Below, in pieces: positions 1 through 6,512 of a stretch of DNA of 15,005 bases. Below the pieces are notes generated by a model, which searched no databases, was not told where the DNA came from, and was given only the letters and a program-made list of their open reading frames with translations. Where the stretch lies: contig JANRKG010000460.1 of the NCBI GenBank assembly GCA_033763635.1, forward strand, positions 1-15,005. Direction: 5' to 3'. Numbering within the stretch: position 1 is the stretch's first letter; every line of letters begins with the position of its first letter. Position numbers and translations under genes: made by a program. Source of the DNA: JANRKG01 sp033763635. Its GTDB lineage: Bacteria > Cyanobacteriota > Cyanobacteriia > GCF-001939115.

Positions 1-39
1 GAAATGATAGGGAAACAAGTCGGTCAGTTGCAAGAGCAA

Positions 40-127
40 AAAACAAACAACTGTTAAAACAAACAACTGTTAAAACAAACAACTGTTAAAACAAACAACT
101 GTTAAAACAAACAACTGTTAAAACAAA
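40..127. repeat. 16-bp tandem repeat array, five perfect copies
   Basis: The unit AAAACAAACAACTGTT repeats perfectly at 40-55, 56-71, 72-87, 88-103 and 104-119, followed by a half copy at 120-127. Each unit contains a small dyad (AACA-AC-TGTT), so the array is five short dyads at a 16-bp period. It lies just past the psaD terminator on the minus strand, and its A-rich top strand helps form the terminator's T-run. There are no unique spacers, so it is not CRISPR. Whether it binds a protein or is a neutral short tandem repeat cannot be told from sequence. Confidence 0.95.
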
Positions 128-160
128 AATAAATGGGGGCAGGTTTGACAACCGCCCCCA
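121..160 (-). terminator. Intrinsic terminator of psaD
   Basis: Arms TGGGGGC (134-140) and GCCCCCA (154-160) pair perfectly. They are continued inward by GGTT (142-145) with AACC (150-153) after a single bulged A, leaving a 4-nt loop. Read on the minus strand, the stem is followed at once by a T-rich run (complement of 121-133). It begins 30 nt past the psaD stop, which fits a strong rho-independent terminator for a highly expressed gene. Confidence 0.88.
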
Positions 161-189
161 GGAAATAATTGTAGATCAGAGAAACAAGA

Positions 190-615
190 TCAGGCGTTGT
201 AAGGCGTGGTGCCGCTGAATTTCAGCGTTGCAGGCTCAGGATTGCTACCGATGTTGCGGTCTTTCTTACCGGAGTAGGGCCGACCTGCATTCACCTTCTC
301 AGGAAACACACCATCCTTGGGATGCAAGTATTGGATGTCACCGTTGGGGAATACTCGGTAGATTTTATAATTGTTGATCTTGAATTTGGCTCTTAACTGT
401 TGACCACCTAGCGCGATGCACTGCTCTTTACGAGCAAGATACAGGAGATTATCGCCTGCATGCATAACCGCAGCCCCGCCCGTCGGCATTTCAAATACCT
501 GCTCTTTGGGACTGGTCCAGGTGATGGCGTACTTTTCTTCGACTTCAGCTTTGGTCAGCAAGCCGCCCGTGCTGCCGCCGAATAAAGGGGTTTGTCCAGT
601 AAGGGTTTCTGCCAT
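190..615 (-). CDS. psaD: Photosystem I reaction center subunit II (PsaD)
   Basis: PsaD is the peripheral stromal (cytoplasmic) subunit of photosystem I. It helps form the ferredoxin docking site and stabilises PsaC and PsaE on the reaction center. The 141-residue protein matches the usual cyanobacterial length and is recognisable throughout: LFGGSTGGLL (11-20), KYAITWTSPKEQVFEMPTGG (28-47), NLLYLARKEQC (56-66), YKIYRVFPNGDIQYLHP (83-99) and DGVFPEKVN (101-109). The ATG at 615 is preceded by a purine-rich GAGAGAAGAG that can act as a ribosome site. The gene has its own promoter region (616-764) and its own terminator, so it is probably monocistronic, although the histidine kinase upstream lies on the same strand. 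Nothing is truncated or unusual. Identification is by recognition of the family sequence. Confidence 0.98.
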   Translation of the reverse strand: MAETLTGQTPLFGGSTGGLLTKAEVEEKYAITWTSPKEQVFEMPTGGAAVMHAGDNLLYLARKEQCIALGGQQLRAKFKINNYKIYRVFPNGDIQYLHPKDGVFPEKVNAGRPYSGKKDRNIGSNPEPATLKFSGTTPYNA

Positions 616-669
616 GTATCTCTTCTCTCAAAATTGTTTGAAAGTAGCCTACCATCGGGGGTGGGCCTC

Positions 670-709
670 CTTATCGACTTTGTGAGGATCTGTTACAAAG
701 CTTTGAAAA
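670..709 (-). promoter_or_regulatory. Candidate psaD promoter with HLR1-like element
   Basis: On the minus strand TTGTAA (698-693) and GATAAG (675-670) are separated by 17 nt and resemble a sigma-70 -35/-10 pair, four of six matches each. Overlapping this, the plus strand reads GTTACAAA-GC-TTTGAAAA (692-709). That is one perfect and one imperfect half of the HLR1 direct repeat bound by RpaB at photosystem I genes in other cyanobacteria. A 10-bp palindrome CAAAGCTTTG (696-705) lies inside. The match is partial and the orientation unproven, so this is a weak prediction. Confidence 0.35.
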
Positions 710-764
710 GCCTGAAGTCGTTTTCTAGAGAGGGTTCAAAAGTTCCATAGAGAATAAAGAATCG

Positions 765-2897
765 TTACGATTTTGCTTCTGAGGGACGAGGTTTGCGCGA
801 TCGCGTTCCTTTGGGAGGTGGGGAAGTCCCTGAAGCAGGGGATGGAGTCACTTTACCCGCAGGTTTTTCTGTCCGTGATTCAGATTCCGAAGTTCCATTT
901 TCTTCAATAATGGGGATCGTGAAATGGAACTGGCTGCCTTGATCCCGTCCGGCGGATTCCGCCCAAATTTGTCCCCCTAACCCATTGATAATCTGGCGGC
1001 AAATTGCCAAGCCAAGCCCTGTCCCGCCCGCCGATCGCCGGAGTGCACCTTCTTCCTGGTAGAAGCGATCGAACACCGTTTCTAATCGGCTCGGTTCGAT
1101 TCCTCGGCCTGTGTCCGCCACGGTGACGACCATCATCTGATTTCCATTTTTATGGGCTTCGATCGTCACCTGTCCCTGAGGTTCGGTGAATTTGCAAGCA
1201 TTTTCGACCAGTTTTGCCAATACCTCCACTAACCATTCTCCATCCGCCCGTACTAAGGGTAACTGAGCAGGAAACTGGGTCGTAATGAGGGGAAGGGATT
1301 CCTGGGCTTGCCGGGTTCGAATACTACTGAGGGCCAGTTCCACACATTCCAGAATCGGCAGGGATTCCAGTCGCCATTCCACCCGACCGCTTTCCAGACG
1401 AGACAGGGTGAGAAAATCCTGAATGAGCTTCCGCATCCGCTCTGCATCGGTCAAAGCGGTCGTCAGCATCACCTGCTGCATCTCACGGGGCATATCCGGT
1501 TCACTGGCAAGGCTTTCCAGACAAACCTGAATGGTCGAGAGGGGGGTTCGCAGTTCATGCCCTGTAATGGCAACCAGATTACTGCGGGTGCGATCGAGCG
1601 CTTCCAACTGTTGATTCAAATCCTCCAGGTTAGAGTAGGCTTCTGCCTGGATGAGGGTTGCTCCGATTTGGGGGGCGATCGTATCCACCAGGGATAACTC
1701 ATCCTCAGACCAACTATGGGGATCGGAGCCACAGTGATGCAGTTCCACCATACCCAACAGACGACCCTGGTACAACACAGGCACCATGAGCCAGGATCGA
1801 ATGCGCCAGCGGTTGATCAAATCTTGAACGGTAGACGAAGAGGCGATCTCCACTTTCAATTCACGGGTATCTTCGACACTGACATGCGCCCGCGTCTGCA
1901 CCACCCGCTGAAAAAGTTCGTTGGACTGGAGGGGCCAGACTCGCCCCACCAGGGATTCCGCTGCACCCGTGGGACTGGTGATTCCCTGAATCGGATTCCC
2001 TCGTCGAAATTCATACTGAATCTCAGTCGTAACATCAGTTTCTTTACAGCGGTAAATTAGACAACGACAGACCTGAAGGGCTTCTCCCAACTCCTGTACG
2101 GCGATTTTAATAATTTCACTGGTGTTTAACGATCGCCGAATAGCTGCCGTAATGGAATTCACCAACCGTTCCTTTCGTTCCTGGGCGGCGATCGATCGGT
2201 AGGCCTTCAATAACTTGTATTGCCCTGCCTGGAGATAGGTCACGAGGCGATCGGCAAAAGGACCAGGATCAACAGCATTAAAGCCCTGGGGCCGATCCAC
2301 CAAAAACTGTAACCGAGCTTGAGCGATCTTTTCTGCCAGTTCTGGACGATAGGCCAAAATCCGATCGAGCAGGAGTTCTGCGGCTTTCCGGCTCACAGTG
2401 CGATCGAACGTCCAGATTCCTTCAAAACGGCGCGTCTGGTCTACCGCAGGTAAATCATTGCTTCCCTTAGAAGACGGGGAAGAATTAGAAGACGGGGAAG
2501 ACGTAATTTTCGTGTGGCTCTCCCGCTCCTGGCAGACCAGACACGTTGCATACTGCGACCCTAATACAATTAAGTGCCATTCCTGGGATAACCCATCCTC
2601 TGGATCGAAGGCAATGGTTTCGTAGTCGCCCGATCGGTTGGCAAAGTCCGTTTCGGGGGCCGCCAGAACGTACACATGGTCCGTTCGTTCCGAAATCCGC
2701 AGATACCGCTGGGCCTCCTGCCGATAAAAGCGTTCCCGCTGAAAACTCGCGATCACCAGGGGACGATCGGTGCCCGCCAAAACCTGATCCTCCATGGCAT
2801 GGGAGAGGGCAGTCAGGGAGGACTTGAAATAGGTCTGGGGCCTAAGATGAGGCAACGTTCGCAGCAGATCTTCCAGGATGGAAGTAGGATTGCTCAT
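765..2897 (-). CDS. DICT-GAF sensor histidine kinase
   Basis: A 710-residue, apparently soluble sensor kinase that would autophosphorylate on histidine and pass phosphate to a response regulator not found here. Order: DICT sensory domain (about 15-165, with TDHVYVLAAPETDF and RRFEGIWTFDRT), GAF domain (about 242-420), HisKA with H447 in GHELRTP, and a HATPase domain with N566 (LVENACKF), DTGRGI near 595 and GGTGLGLA at 624-631. The GAF domain shows the generic LHHC...SW pattern but no obvious bilin-binding Cys-His site. The tail is basic and proline-rich. I chose the ATG at 2897 because GAGGAG lies 7 nt upstream; an extension to 2975 has no family support. A Ser-rich duplicated linker (133-147) interrupts the DICT region. 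Signal and partner regulator are unknown. Confidence 0.92.
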   Translation of the reverse strand: MSNPTSILEDLLRTLPHLRPQTYFKSSLTALSHAMEDQVLAGTDRPLVIASFQRERFYRQEAQRYLRISERTDHVYVLAAPETDFANRSGDYETIAFDPEDGLSQEWHLIVLGSQYATCLVCQERESHTKITSSPSSNSSPSSKGSNDLPAVDQTRRFEGIWTFDRTVSRKAAELLLDRILAYRPELAEKIAQARLQFLVDRPQGFNAVDPGPFADRLVTYLQAGQYKLLKAYRSIAAQERKERLVNSITAAIRRSLNTSEIIKIAVQELGEALQVCRCLIYRCKETDVTTEIQYEFRRGNPIQGITSPTGAAESLVGRVWPLQSNELFQRVVQTRAHVSVEDTRELKVEIASSSTVQDLINRWRIRSWLMVPVLYQGRLLGMVELHHCGSDPHSWSEDELSLVDTIAPQIGATLIQAEAYSNLEDLNQQLEALDRTRSNLVAITGHELRTPLSTIQVCLESLASEPDMPREMQQVMLTTALTDAERMRKLIQDFLTLSRLESGRVEWRLESLPILECVELALSSIRTRQAQESLPLITTQFPAQLPLVRADGEWLVEVLAKLVENACKFTEPQGQVTIEAHKNGNQMMVVTVADTGRGIEPSRLETVFDRFYQEEGALRRSAGGTGLGLAICRQIINGLGGQIWAESAGRDQGSQFHFTIPIIEENGTSESESRTEKPAGKVTPSPASGTSPPPKGTRSRKPRPSEAKS
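2467..2502. repeat. In-frame 18-bp duplication in the kinase gene
   Basis: TTAGAAGACGGGGAAGAA (2467-2484) is followed by a copy differing in its last base (2485-2502). On the minus strand it encodes two serine/proline hexapeptides (SSPSSN, SSPSSK) inside the DICT region of the kinase. The frame is preserved. Confidence 0.9.
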
Positions 2898-3074
2898 CAA
2901 TCTCCTCTTCAATTGAATCCAGGCAAAACCATGACCTACTTCAGCGTGATGCCAGGGTAGGCAGGGAGGAAGCAATGCTGATTTTTCAACCTGATCTATT
3001 TCACCATGCTATTCCTTCACCCCTGCCTAATGGAAGCATTTAACAGGGTTTTGCCAAAATTCCCACGCCCTTCC

Positions 3075-3638
3075 CTAAAACCGCAACCCCACTCCCCCTT
3101 GAACGGATACAGCGCTTCCGCCACTCTTGTAAGCATCCAGGGCGTAGATTGCGTTGCCAAATAGAACTAAGTTACTATTGGGCAGAACATAATCGATTCC
3201 CGGTTGAATGACGATCGAGTTCCGGTTGCCCAGAGGAGATGGGTCGTTGCCATCGGAGAAGGAATATCCAGCACCGATGTAGACATCCGTTTGCCAGTTG
3301 ATGGGGAAATCGTAAGAAACGGTGGGCACAACAGCCGTTGTGCCGCTAAACAGTAATACCTGGGCGCGGGCCGAGATGGGAATTTCCAGAAATTTGTATC
3401 GAGCTGAAACAACTGCCGCTGTCCGACTGCCTTCATTGGGGCGGCCTCCGGAGGTCAACCCAAAGGAGGGACCAATCCCAACATAACTCCCATAGGCGGC
3501 TTGAGCAGCGGCGGGTAAAGGATTCGCACCGATAAACCCTGCGGCGATCGTTATTCCAGCAAGGGTCGTTCCAGCAAGAGCCGCAATTCCCAATCCCCGC
3601 CCCCGATTCATATTCTTTTGAGCAATTACAACCTGCAT
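3075..3638 (-). CDS. Exported outer-membrane beta-barrel-like protein
   Basis: A 187-residue precursor of unknown specific function. The N-terminus has a basic stretch (KNMNRGR), a hydrophobic core (about 15-37) and a signal-peptidase site AQA/A near residue 47. The mature part of about 140 residues is rich in alternating hydrophobic/polar strands with Gly and Tyr (SYVGIGPSFGL, VVPTVSYDFPI, TDVYIGAGYSFSDG, SIVIQPGIDYVL, LVLFGNAIYALDAY). It ends in GGVGLRF, and a C-terminal Phe is typical of outer-membrane barrels. It is small enough for an eight-strand barrel. The start is the ATG at 3638, with GAGGAAG four nt upstream; a TTG extension to 3671 looks unlikely. It could also be a periplasmic beta-rich protein. 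No close family name is recognised. Confidence 0.75.
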   Translation of the reverse strand: MQVVIAQKNMNRGRGLGIAALAGTTLAGITIAAGFIGANPLPAAAQAAYGSYVGIGPSFGLTSGGRPNEGSRTAAVVSARYKFLEIPISARAQVLLFSGTTAVVPTVSYDFPINWQTDVYIGAGYSFSDGNDPSPLGNRNSIVIQPGIDYVLPNSNLVLFGNAIYALDAYKSGGSAVSVQGGVGLRF

Positions 3639-4236
3639 ACGTTCTTCCTCAACACCAAAATAATGGACCAATCATGGAAACTAGCGTAGAAATCAGAGTA
3701 AAAATCTTTAAGGAAAAGAATTGTAAAAGACGGAGTTTTGTAGCCCAGGAAATTTGCAACTCAATTTGCAACTCAATTTGTAACTAAAATGTAACTCTCA
3801 AGAATAGGACTTGAATTAAATTAACAAGACAATTAAAAGGACTGAATGAAGGAACTTAAATATAGGTATTTATAGAATAATGCACAAGATTCAGCCTTAC
3901 TTAAAGACTGAGACTAAGAGGCGGATACTAAAGAAATTAGTACACCTTATTCACGCTTATCTCTAAACCTGTCAGATTCGCTCTTTGTGATGCTTTTAAT
4001 CTCCTTTAAAGTGTCTCTCTATTAGAGAGCCATTCTATCGCTTGTCCAATAATTTAGCTTAGAAAGAATCAGATGCAAGGGAATTTAGGAGAATTTGTTT
4101 TTTAGGAACCTGATCCAAAAAAATTGGTTGCTTGATTTGCCGATCGCTGACTCGTTTCTCCCGATGCCTGAAGTCTCGATCGAAGCCCTCTTGAAAAAAC
4201 GCCAAATCTTAACCTGTTTCATGGCTACAAAACTTT
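3639..4236. other. AT-rich intergenic region, no convincing gene
   Basis: This 598-bp stretch separates divergent genes (the minus-strand barrel protein and the plus-strand TM2 protein), so it must hold both promoters. It is clearly more AT-rich than its flanks. It contains a 12-bp direct repeat (3751-3785) and a short hairpin CTCTCT-ATT-AGAGAG (4015-4029). No open frame looks coding on either strand, and I found no tRNA or recognisable structured RNA. An unrecognised small RNA cannot be excluded. Confidence 0.7.
3751..3785. repeat. 12-bp direct repeat upstream of barrel gene
   Basis: AATTTGCAACTC occurs perfectly at 3751-3762 and 3763-3774, then in degenerate form (AATTTGTAACT) at 3775-3785. 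It lies about 115-150 bp upstream of the start at 3638, a position suited to a regulator site. It does not match the cyanobacterial Pho box as I know it. Confidence 0.85.
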
Positions 4237-4653
4237 ATGCTAAGTAGACCTAAAAATCCTCAAATTGCTGCTCTGCTGGCCTTTCTGGGGGTTATAATTC
4301 CCATTTCTGGCTTACATAAGTTTTATTTGGGGCAACCCCTTTGGGGACTGTGCTACATTGTGTTGTCTTTGGGGACACCGATTCCGAAAATTGCCAGCGC
4401 GATCGAAGGAGTCTGGTATTTGGCCCAATCATCGGATGAATTTGATCAAAACTTTAATCCTATGCTGGGTCGGTCCACTGCTTCCCACCCCCCTGCGTCT
4501 TACCCTACACAAACGGCTCAAGCGGCTCAAGCGGCTCAGCAAGTCGTGGCGGTTGCCGATGCCCTGCGGCAATTAGAGCAATTACGGCAAGAAGGCTTAA
4601 TTTCAGAGTATGAGTTTGAACAAAAACGGCGACAATTTCTTGACCGGGTGTGA
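4237..4653 (+). CDS. TM2 domain protein with C-terminal SHOCT-like motif
   Basis: A 138-residue inner-membrane protein of unknown function. The N-terminal half is a TM2 domain: a hydrophobic helix (about 9-24), the characteristic turn GLHKFYLGQ (25-33), then a second hydrophobic stretch (34-62). A polar, Ala/Gln-rich linker (about 80-107) contains a triplicated 9-bp unit at 4514-4540. The C-terminus, LEQLRQEGLISEYEFEQKRR (113-132), matches the SHOCT pattern, a short oligomerisation or targeting helix pair often found at protein ends. The ATG at 4237 has no clear Shine-Dalgarno, but it begins the conserved TM2 sequence. The stop is 3 nt before the next start, so the two genes are almost certainly one unit. 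Confidence 0.88.
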   Translation: MLSRPKNPQIAALLAFLGVIIPISGLHKFYLGQPLWGLCYIVLSLGTPIPKIASAIEGVWYLAQSSDEFDQNFNPMLGRSTASHPPASYPTQTAQAAQAAQQVVAVADALRQLEQLRQEGLISEYEFEQKRRQFLDRV

Positions 4654-4656
4654 AGT

Positions 4657-5190
4657 ATGACCCTCTGGCAGTGGTTCACATCAGCAGTCCGTTCTCCCCT
4701 GGAAACTCGGTTGCTCAGTGACCCGTACTATCGCATGCAATCCTACAAGGAAGTGCGAGTAGCTGCCCGTTTGGGGATTCAGATTGATGCGAATCGGGCA
4801 ACGATCGATGATTGGCTGAGACTCCCCGGTTTATCCATCCACCAGGCTCGGCTCTTAGTGGAGTTGGCTCAGGCGGGGGTGCAGTTTTTGGGGATTGAAG
4901 ATGTGGCGGCCTGTCTGGGGCTTCCTGCGGAACGGTTGTCGCCCTTAACGCCTGTGCTGCAATTTCACTATTATGACCGTGAGAGTTTACTGTGGCCCCA
5001 ACCCATCAATCCCAATACCGCCTCTCCTGAGGTTTTGGCCCAGTTGCCAGGATTGTCTCAGGAGAGGGTGGAGGCGATTTTGCTCCACCGTCAGCAGGGG
5101 GGGGCCTTCAAGAACCTGGTGGATTTTCAGCAGCGTTTGCAATTGTCAGGGGGCGAATTGGGGCGATGTATGCATTATTTTCGGTTTTAG
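4657..5190 (+). CDS. Double helix-hairpin-helix (ComEA-like) protein
   Basis: A 177-residue protein with two helix-hairpin-helix repeats of the ComEA type. The first is at about 43-90 (IDANRATIDDWLRLPGLS, hairpin LPGLS). The second is at about 117-162 (INPNTASPEVLAQLPGLSQE, then GGAFKNLVDFQQRL). Such repeats bind DNA backbone without sequence preference in ComEA and related proteins. No signal peptide or clear membrane helix is seen, so unlike classical ComEA it appears cytoplasmic or attached through a partner. Its start is 3 nt after the TM2-SHOCT gene, suggesting co-expression and perhaps membrane recruitment by that protein. The first repeat is degenerate and may serve protein contacts. 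A role in DNA uptake is possible but unsupported by neighbours. Confidence 0.85.
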   Translation: MTLWQWFTSAVRSPLETRLLSDPYYRMQSYKEVRVAARLGIQIDANRATIDDWLRLPGLSIHQARLLVELAQAGVQFLGIEDVAACLGLPAERLSPLTPVLQFHYYDRESLLWPQPINPNTASPEVLAQLPGLSQERVEAILLHRQQGGAFKNLVDFQQRLQLSGGELGRCMHYFRF

Positions 5191-5198
5191 GAATGTAG

Positions 5199-5211
5199 CC
5201 CCTCTAAGGGG
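5199..5211. terminator. Short hairpin at convergent gene ends
   Basis: CCCCT (5199-5203) pairs with AGGGG (5207-5211). The 3-nt loop CTA is the complement of the lepB stop codon. The genes converge with only 13 nt between stops. There is no T-run on either side, so termination is plausible but weak. Confidence 0.35.
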
Positions 5212-5761
5212 AGCCGAACCGTTCCCAGGGCCAGAATCGCAACCAGGCACGCCCGATGATGTTTTGAATCGGCAAAAATCCCCAAATATGGGAATCGTTA
5301 CTGTTATTCCGATTGTCTCCCATGACGAAAATCTGTGCTTCTGGCACCGTTGCAGGTCCCCATTCATAGGTGGGGGATTCTGCAATGTAGTTTTCTGAAA
5401 GCGGGGTTCCGTCCACGTAAACCTTACCTTGATGAACCCGAATAGTTTGACCCGCCAGCCCAATCACCCGCTTAATAAATGCCTGATCCCTGGAATAACC
5501 CTGACGTTGTAACAAGGGAGGTGGATCAAACACCACAATATCCCCTGCCTGAGGGGAATGGAATCGGTAGGAGACTTTTTCAACCACGAGCCGATCGCCC
5601 ACTTCTAACGTCGGGAACATCGAGTCTGAGGGAATAAAGCGGGGTTCAGCAATGAAGAACCGAATGAACAATGCCAGGGTCAGGGCAATAATCAGAATTT
5701 GGGTATTTTCCCAAATCGTTTCATTCAGCAGTTTCTTGTTTGCGTTTTTTTCAACGGTCAT
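5204..5761 (-). CDS. lepB: Signal peptidase I
   Basis: Membrane-bound serine/lysine-dyad peptidase that removes signal peptides from Sec- and Tat-exported proteins at the outer face of the plasma or thylakoid membrane. The 185-residue protein has one N-terminal anchor (about 20-38). It carries the catalytic serine box IPSDSMFPTL (43-52, nucleophile S47), a lysine box AFIKRVIGLAG (94-104, general base K97) and the conserved GDNRNNSNDSHIWG (148-161). Length and architecture match the short cyanobacterial enzymes. The ATG at 5761 lacks a clear Shine-Dalgarno, but the anchor begins shortly after it. It may be transcribed from the coiled-coil gene 86 nt upstream. Cyanobacteria usually have more than one such enzyme, so which paralogue this is (LepB1 or LepB2 type) cannot be said. 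Confidence 0.95.
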   Translation of the reverse strand: MTVEKNANKKLLNETIWENTQILIIALTLALFIRFFIAEPRFIPSDSMFPTLEVGDRLVVEKVSYRFHSPQAGDIVVFDPPPLLQRQGYSRDQAFIKRVIGLAGQTIRVHQGKVYVDGTPLSENYIAESPTYEWGPATVPEAQIFVMGDNRNNSNDSHIWGFLPIQNIIGRAWLRFWPWERFGSP

Positions 5762-5814
5762 GGATGCGGGACAGAGAAACGAATGTAGATACCATCCTAT
5801 GGCATCCCGGAGAT

Positions 5815-5834
5815 TGGAGAAACGATTCTCTCCA
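5815..5834. other. Small inverted repeat upstream of lepB
   Basis: TGGAGA (5815-5820) and TCTCCA (5829-5834) form a perfect 6-bp stem with an 8-nt loop. It lies between the coiled-coil gene stop (5848) and the lepB start (5761). It has no T-run, so it could be an attenuating or mRNA-processing hairpin or chance. Confidence 0.35.
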
Positions 5835-5847
5835 TTGCAACCCGCTT

Positions 5848-6168
5848 CTAGTAATCCAGAGTCAGGGTTTTAAAGGAAGGTGAATCTGTGCTTGTAGAAG
5901 CGTGAGATGGTTCAGCAGGATTGCTTTTTGCTGTCTCATCCTGCATTTGCTCAATATTTTTATCGAGGGTCTGGATTTGGGTGTTCAGGTCTTTTAACCG
6001 GGCCAGGATGATTTCCCGCCGTTGGTCAATTTTTTGTAGCTCCTGCTGAAGCCGCTTCTTCTCAACCACCAGCTTATACACATCCAGACGGGTAGAAGGC
6101 TCCGATTTGGGGCGTGGCATGCTGCTGATTTTGGGGCGAATGTGTCCCTGGGGAGGGGTTCGATACAT
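5848..6168 (-). CDS. Small coiled-coil protein, function unknown
   Basis: A 106-residue protein. The N-terminus is basic and proline-rich (MYRTPPQGHIRPKISSMPRP). The middle is a long coiled coil (about 30-80, DVYKLVVEKKRLQQELQKID followed by further heptads). The tail is acidic and Ser/Thr-rich. No membrane segment or enzyme motif is visible. The basic head followed by YKL.VEKKRLQQEL resembles small cyanobacterial proteins sometimes annotated as gas vesicle protein GvpV. No other gvp gene lies in this window, so I leave it unnamed. I chose the ATG at 6168 because GGAGG lies 8 nt upstream; the frame opens earlier only with a TTG. It is likely in the same transcript as lepB (86-nt gap). Confidence 0.75.
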   Translation of the reverse strand: MYRTPPQGHIRPKISSMPRPKSEPSTRLDVYKLVVEKKRLQQELQKIDQRREIILARLKDLNTQIQTLDKNIEQMQDETAKSNPAEPSHASTSTDSPSFKTLTLDY

Positions 6169-6233
6169 GGGGCAAACCTCCAATGGTGTTACCAAAATTT
6201 TGGGGCAATCCCTTAAGCTTTCGTTCGTTGTCT

Positions 6234-6512
6234 TTACAGTTCCGGGCGATCGGATAGGGGCAAATCGGTATCCCGTCTTTGCAATTTAGAAGGAGGACGA
6301 TCGTTACTCCAGGCCCACCAGGCCGTTTCACACTGACACAGGTAAAACTCCTGCCACTTCCGCCGATGATCTTCAGTAAAGACGGGCGATCGGCGATTCA
6401 CCCAAACCTGGCTTGCTTCCAGACTGGGGGCTGCACATTTTGGACAACGAAAGTGATGAGCGTGAGTTGCGGTTTCGGTCCAGGCGGGAGGAGTGGGAGA
6501 AAAGGCATCCAT
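6234..6512 (-). CDS. Small zinc-ribbon-like conserved protein
   Basis: A 92-residue protein, apparently cytoplasmic. Cysteine pairs CPKC (23-26) and CQC (59-61) could hold a zinc ion as C-x2-C-x32-C-x-C. Histidines precede the first knuckle (HAHHFRCPKC). Between them is VNRRSPVFTEDHRRKWQEFY, and after them TAWWAWSNDRPP. The second knuckle is unusual (CxC rather than CxxC). The start at 6512 is the first ATG before the conserved part. The frame stays open back to a TTG at 6653, but that extension runs through a triplicated repeat and is unlikely to be coding. No clear Shine-Dalgarno is seen. It probably precedes the coiled-coil gene in one transcript. It is likely a nucleic-acid- or protein-binding ribbon; I do not recognise a named family. 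Confidence 0.68.
   Translation of the reverse strand: MDAFSPTPPAWTETATHAHHFRCPKCAAPSLEASQVWVNRRSPVFTEDHRRKWQEFYLCQCETAWWAWSNDRPPSKLQRRDTDLPLSDRPEL

Noticed and set aside
40..127. Possible CRISPR array
   Set aside because: The 16-bp units are directly contiguous with no variable spacers, and no cas gene is present.
1300..1330. GGTTCGAAT resembling a tRNA T-arm
   Set aside because: It lies inside the histidine kinase coding sequence and no cloverleaf can be built around it.
2898..2975. 26-residue N-terminal extension of the kinase
   Set aside because: The ATG at 2897 has a clear GAGGAG site. The extension has no sensory or signal features.
3639..3671. TTG start for the barrel protein
   Set aside because: The ATG at 3638 has a good ribosome site and gives a standard signal peptide.
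4221..4247. Eight-codon leader peptide overlapping the TM2 start
   Set aside because: An ATG opens an eight-codon frame, but it has no ribosome site or regulatory residue pattern; chance is sufficient.
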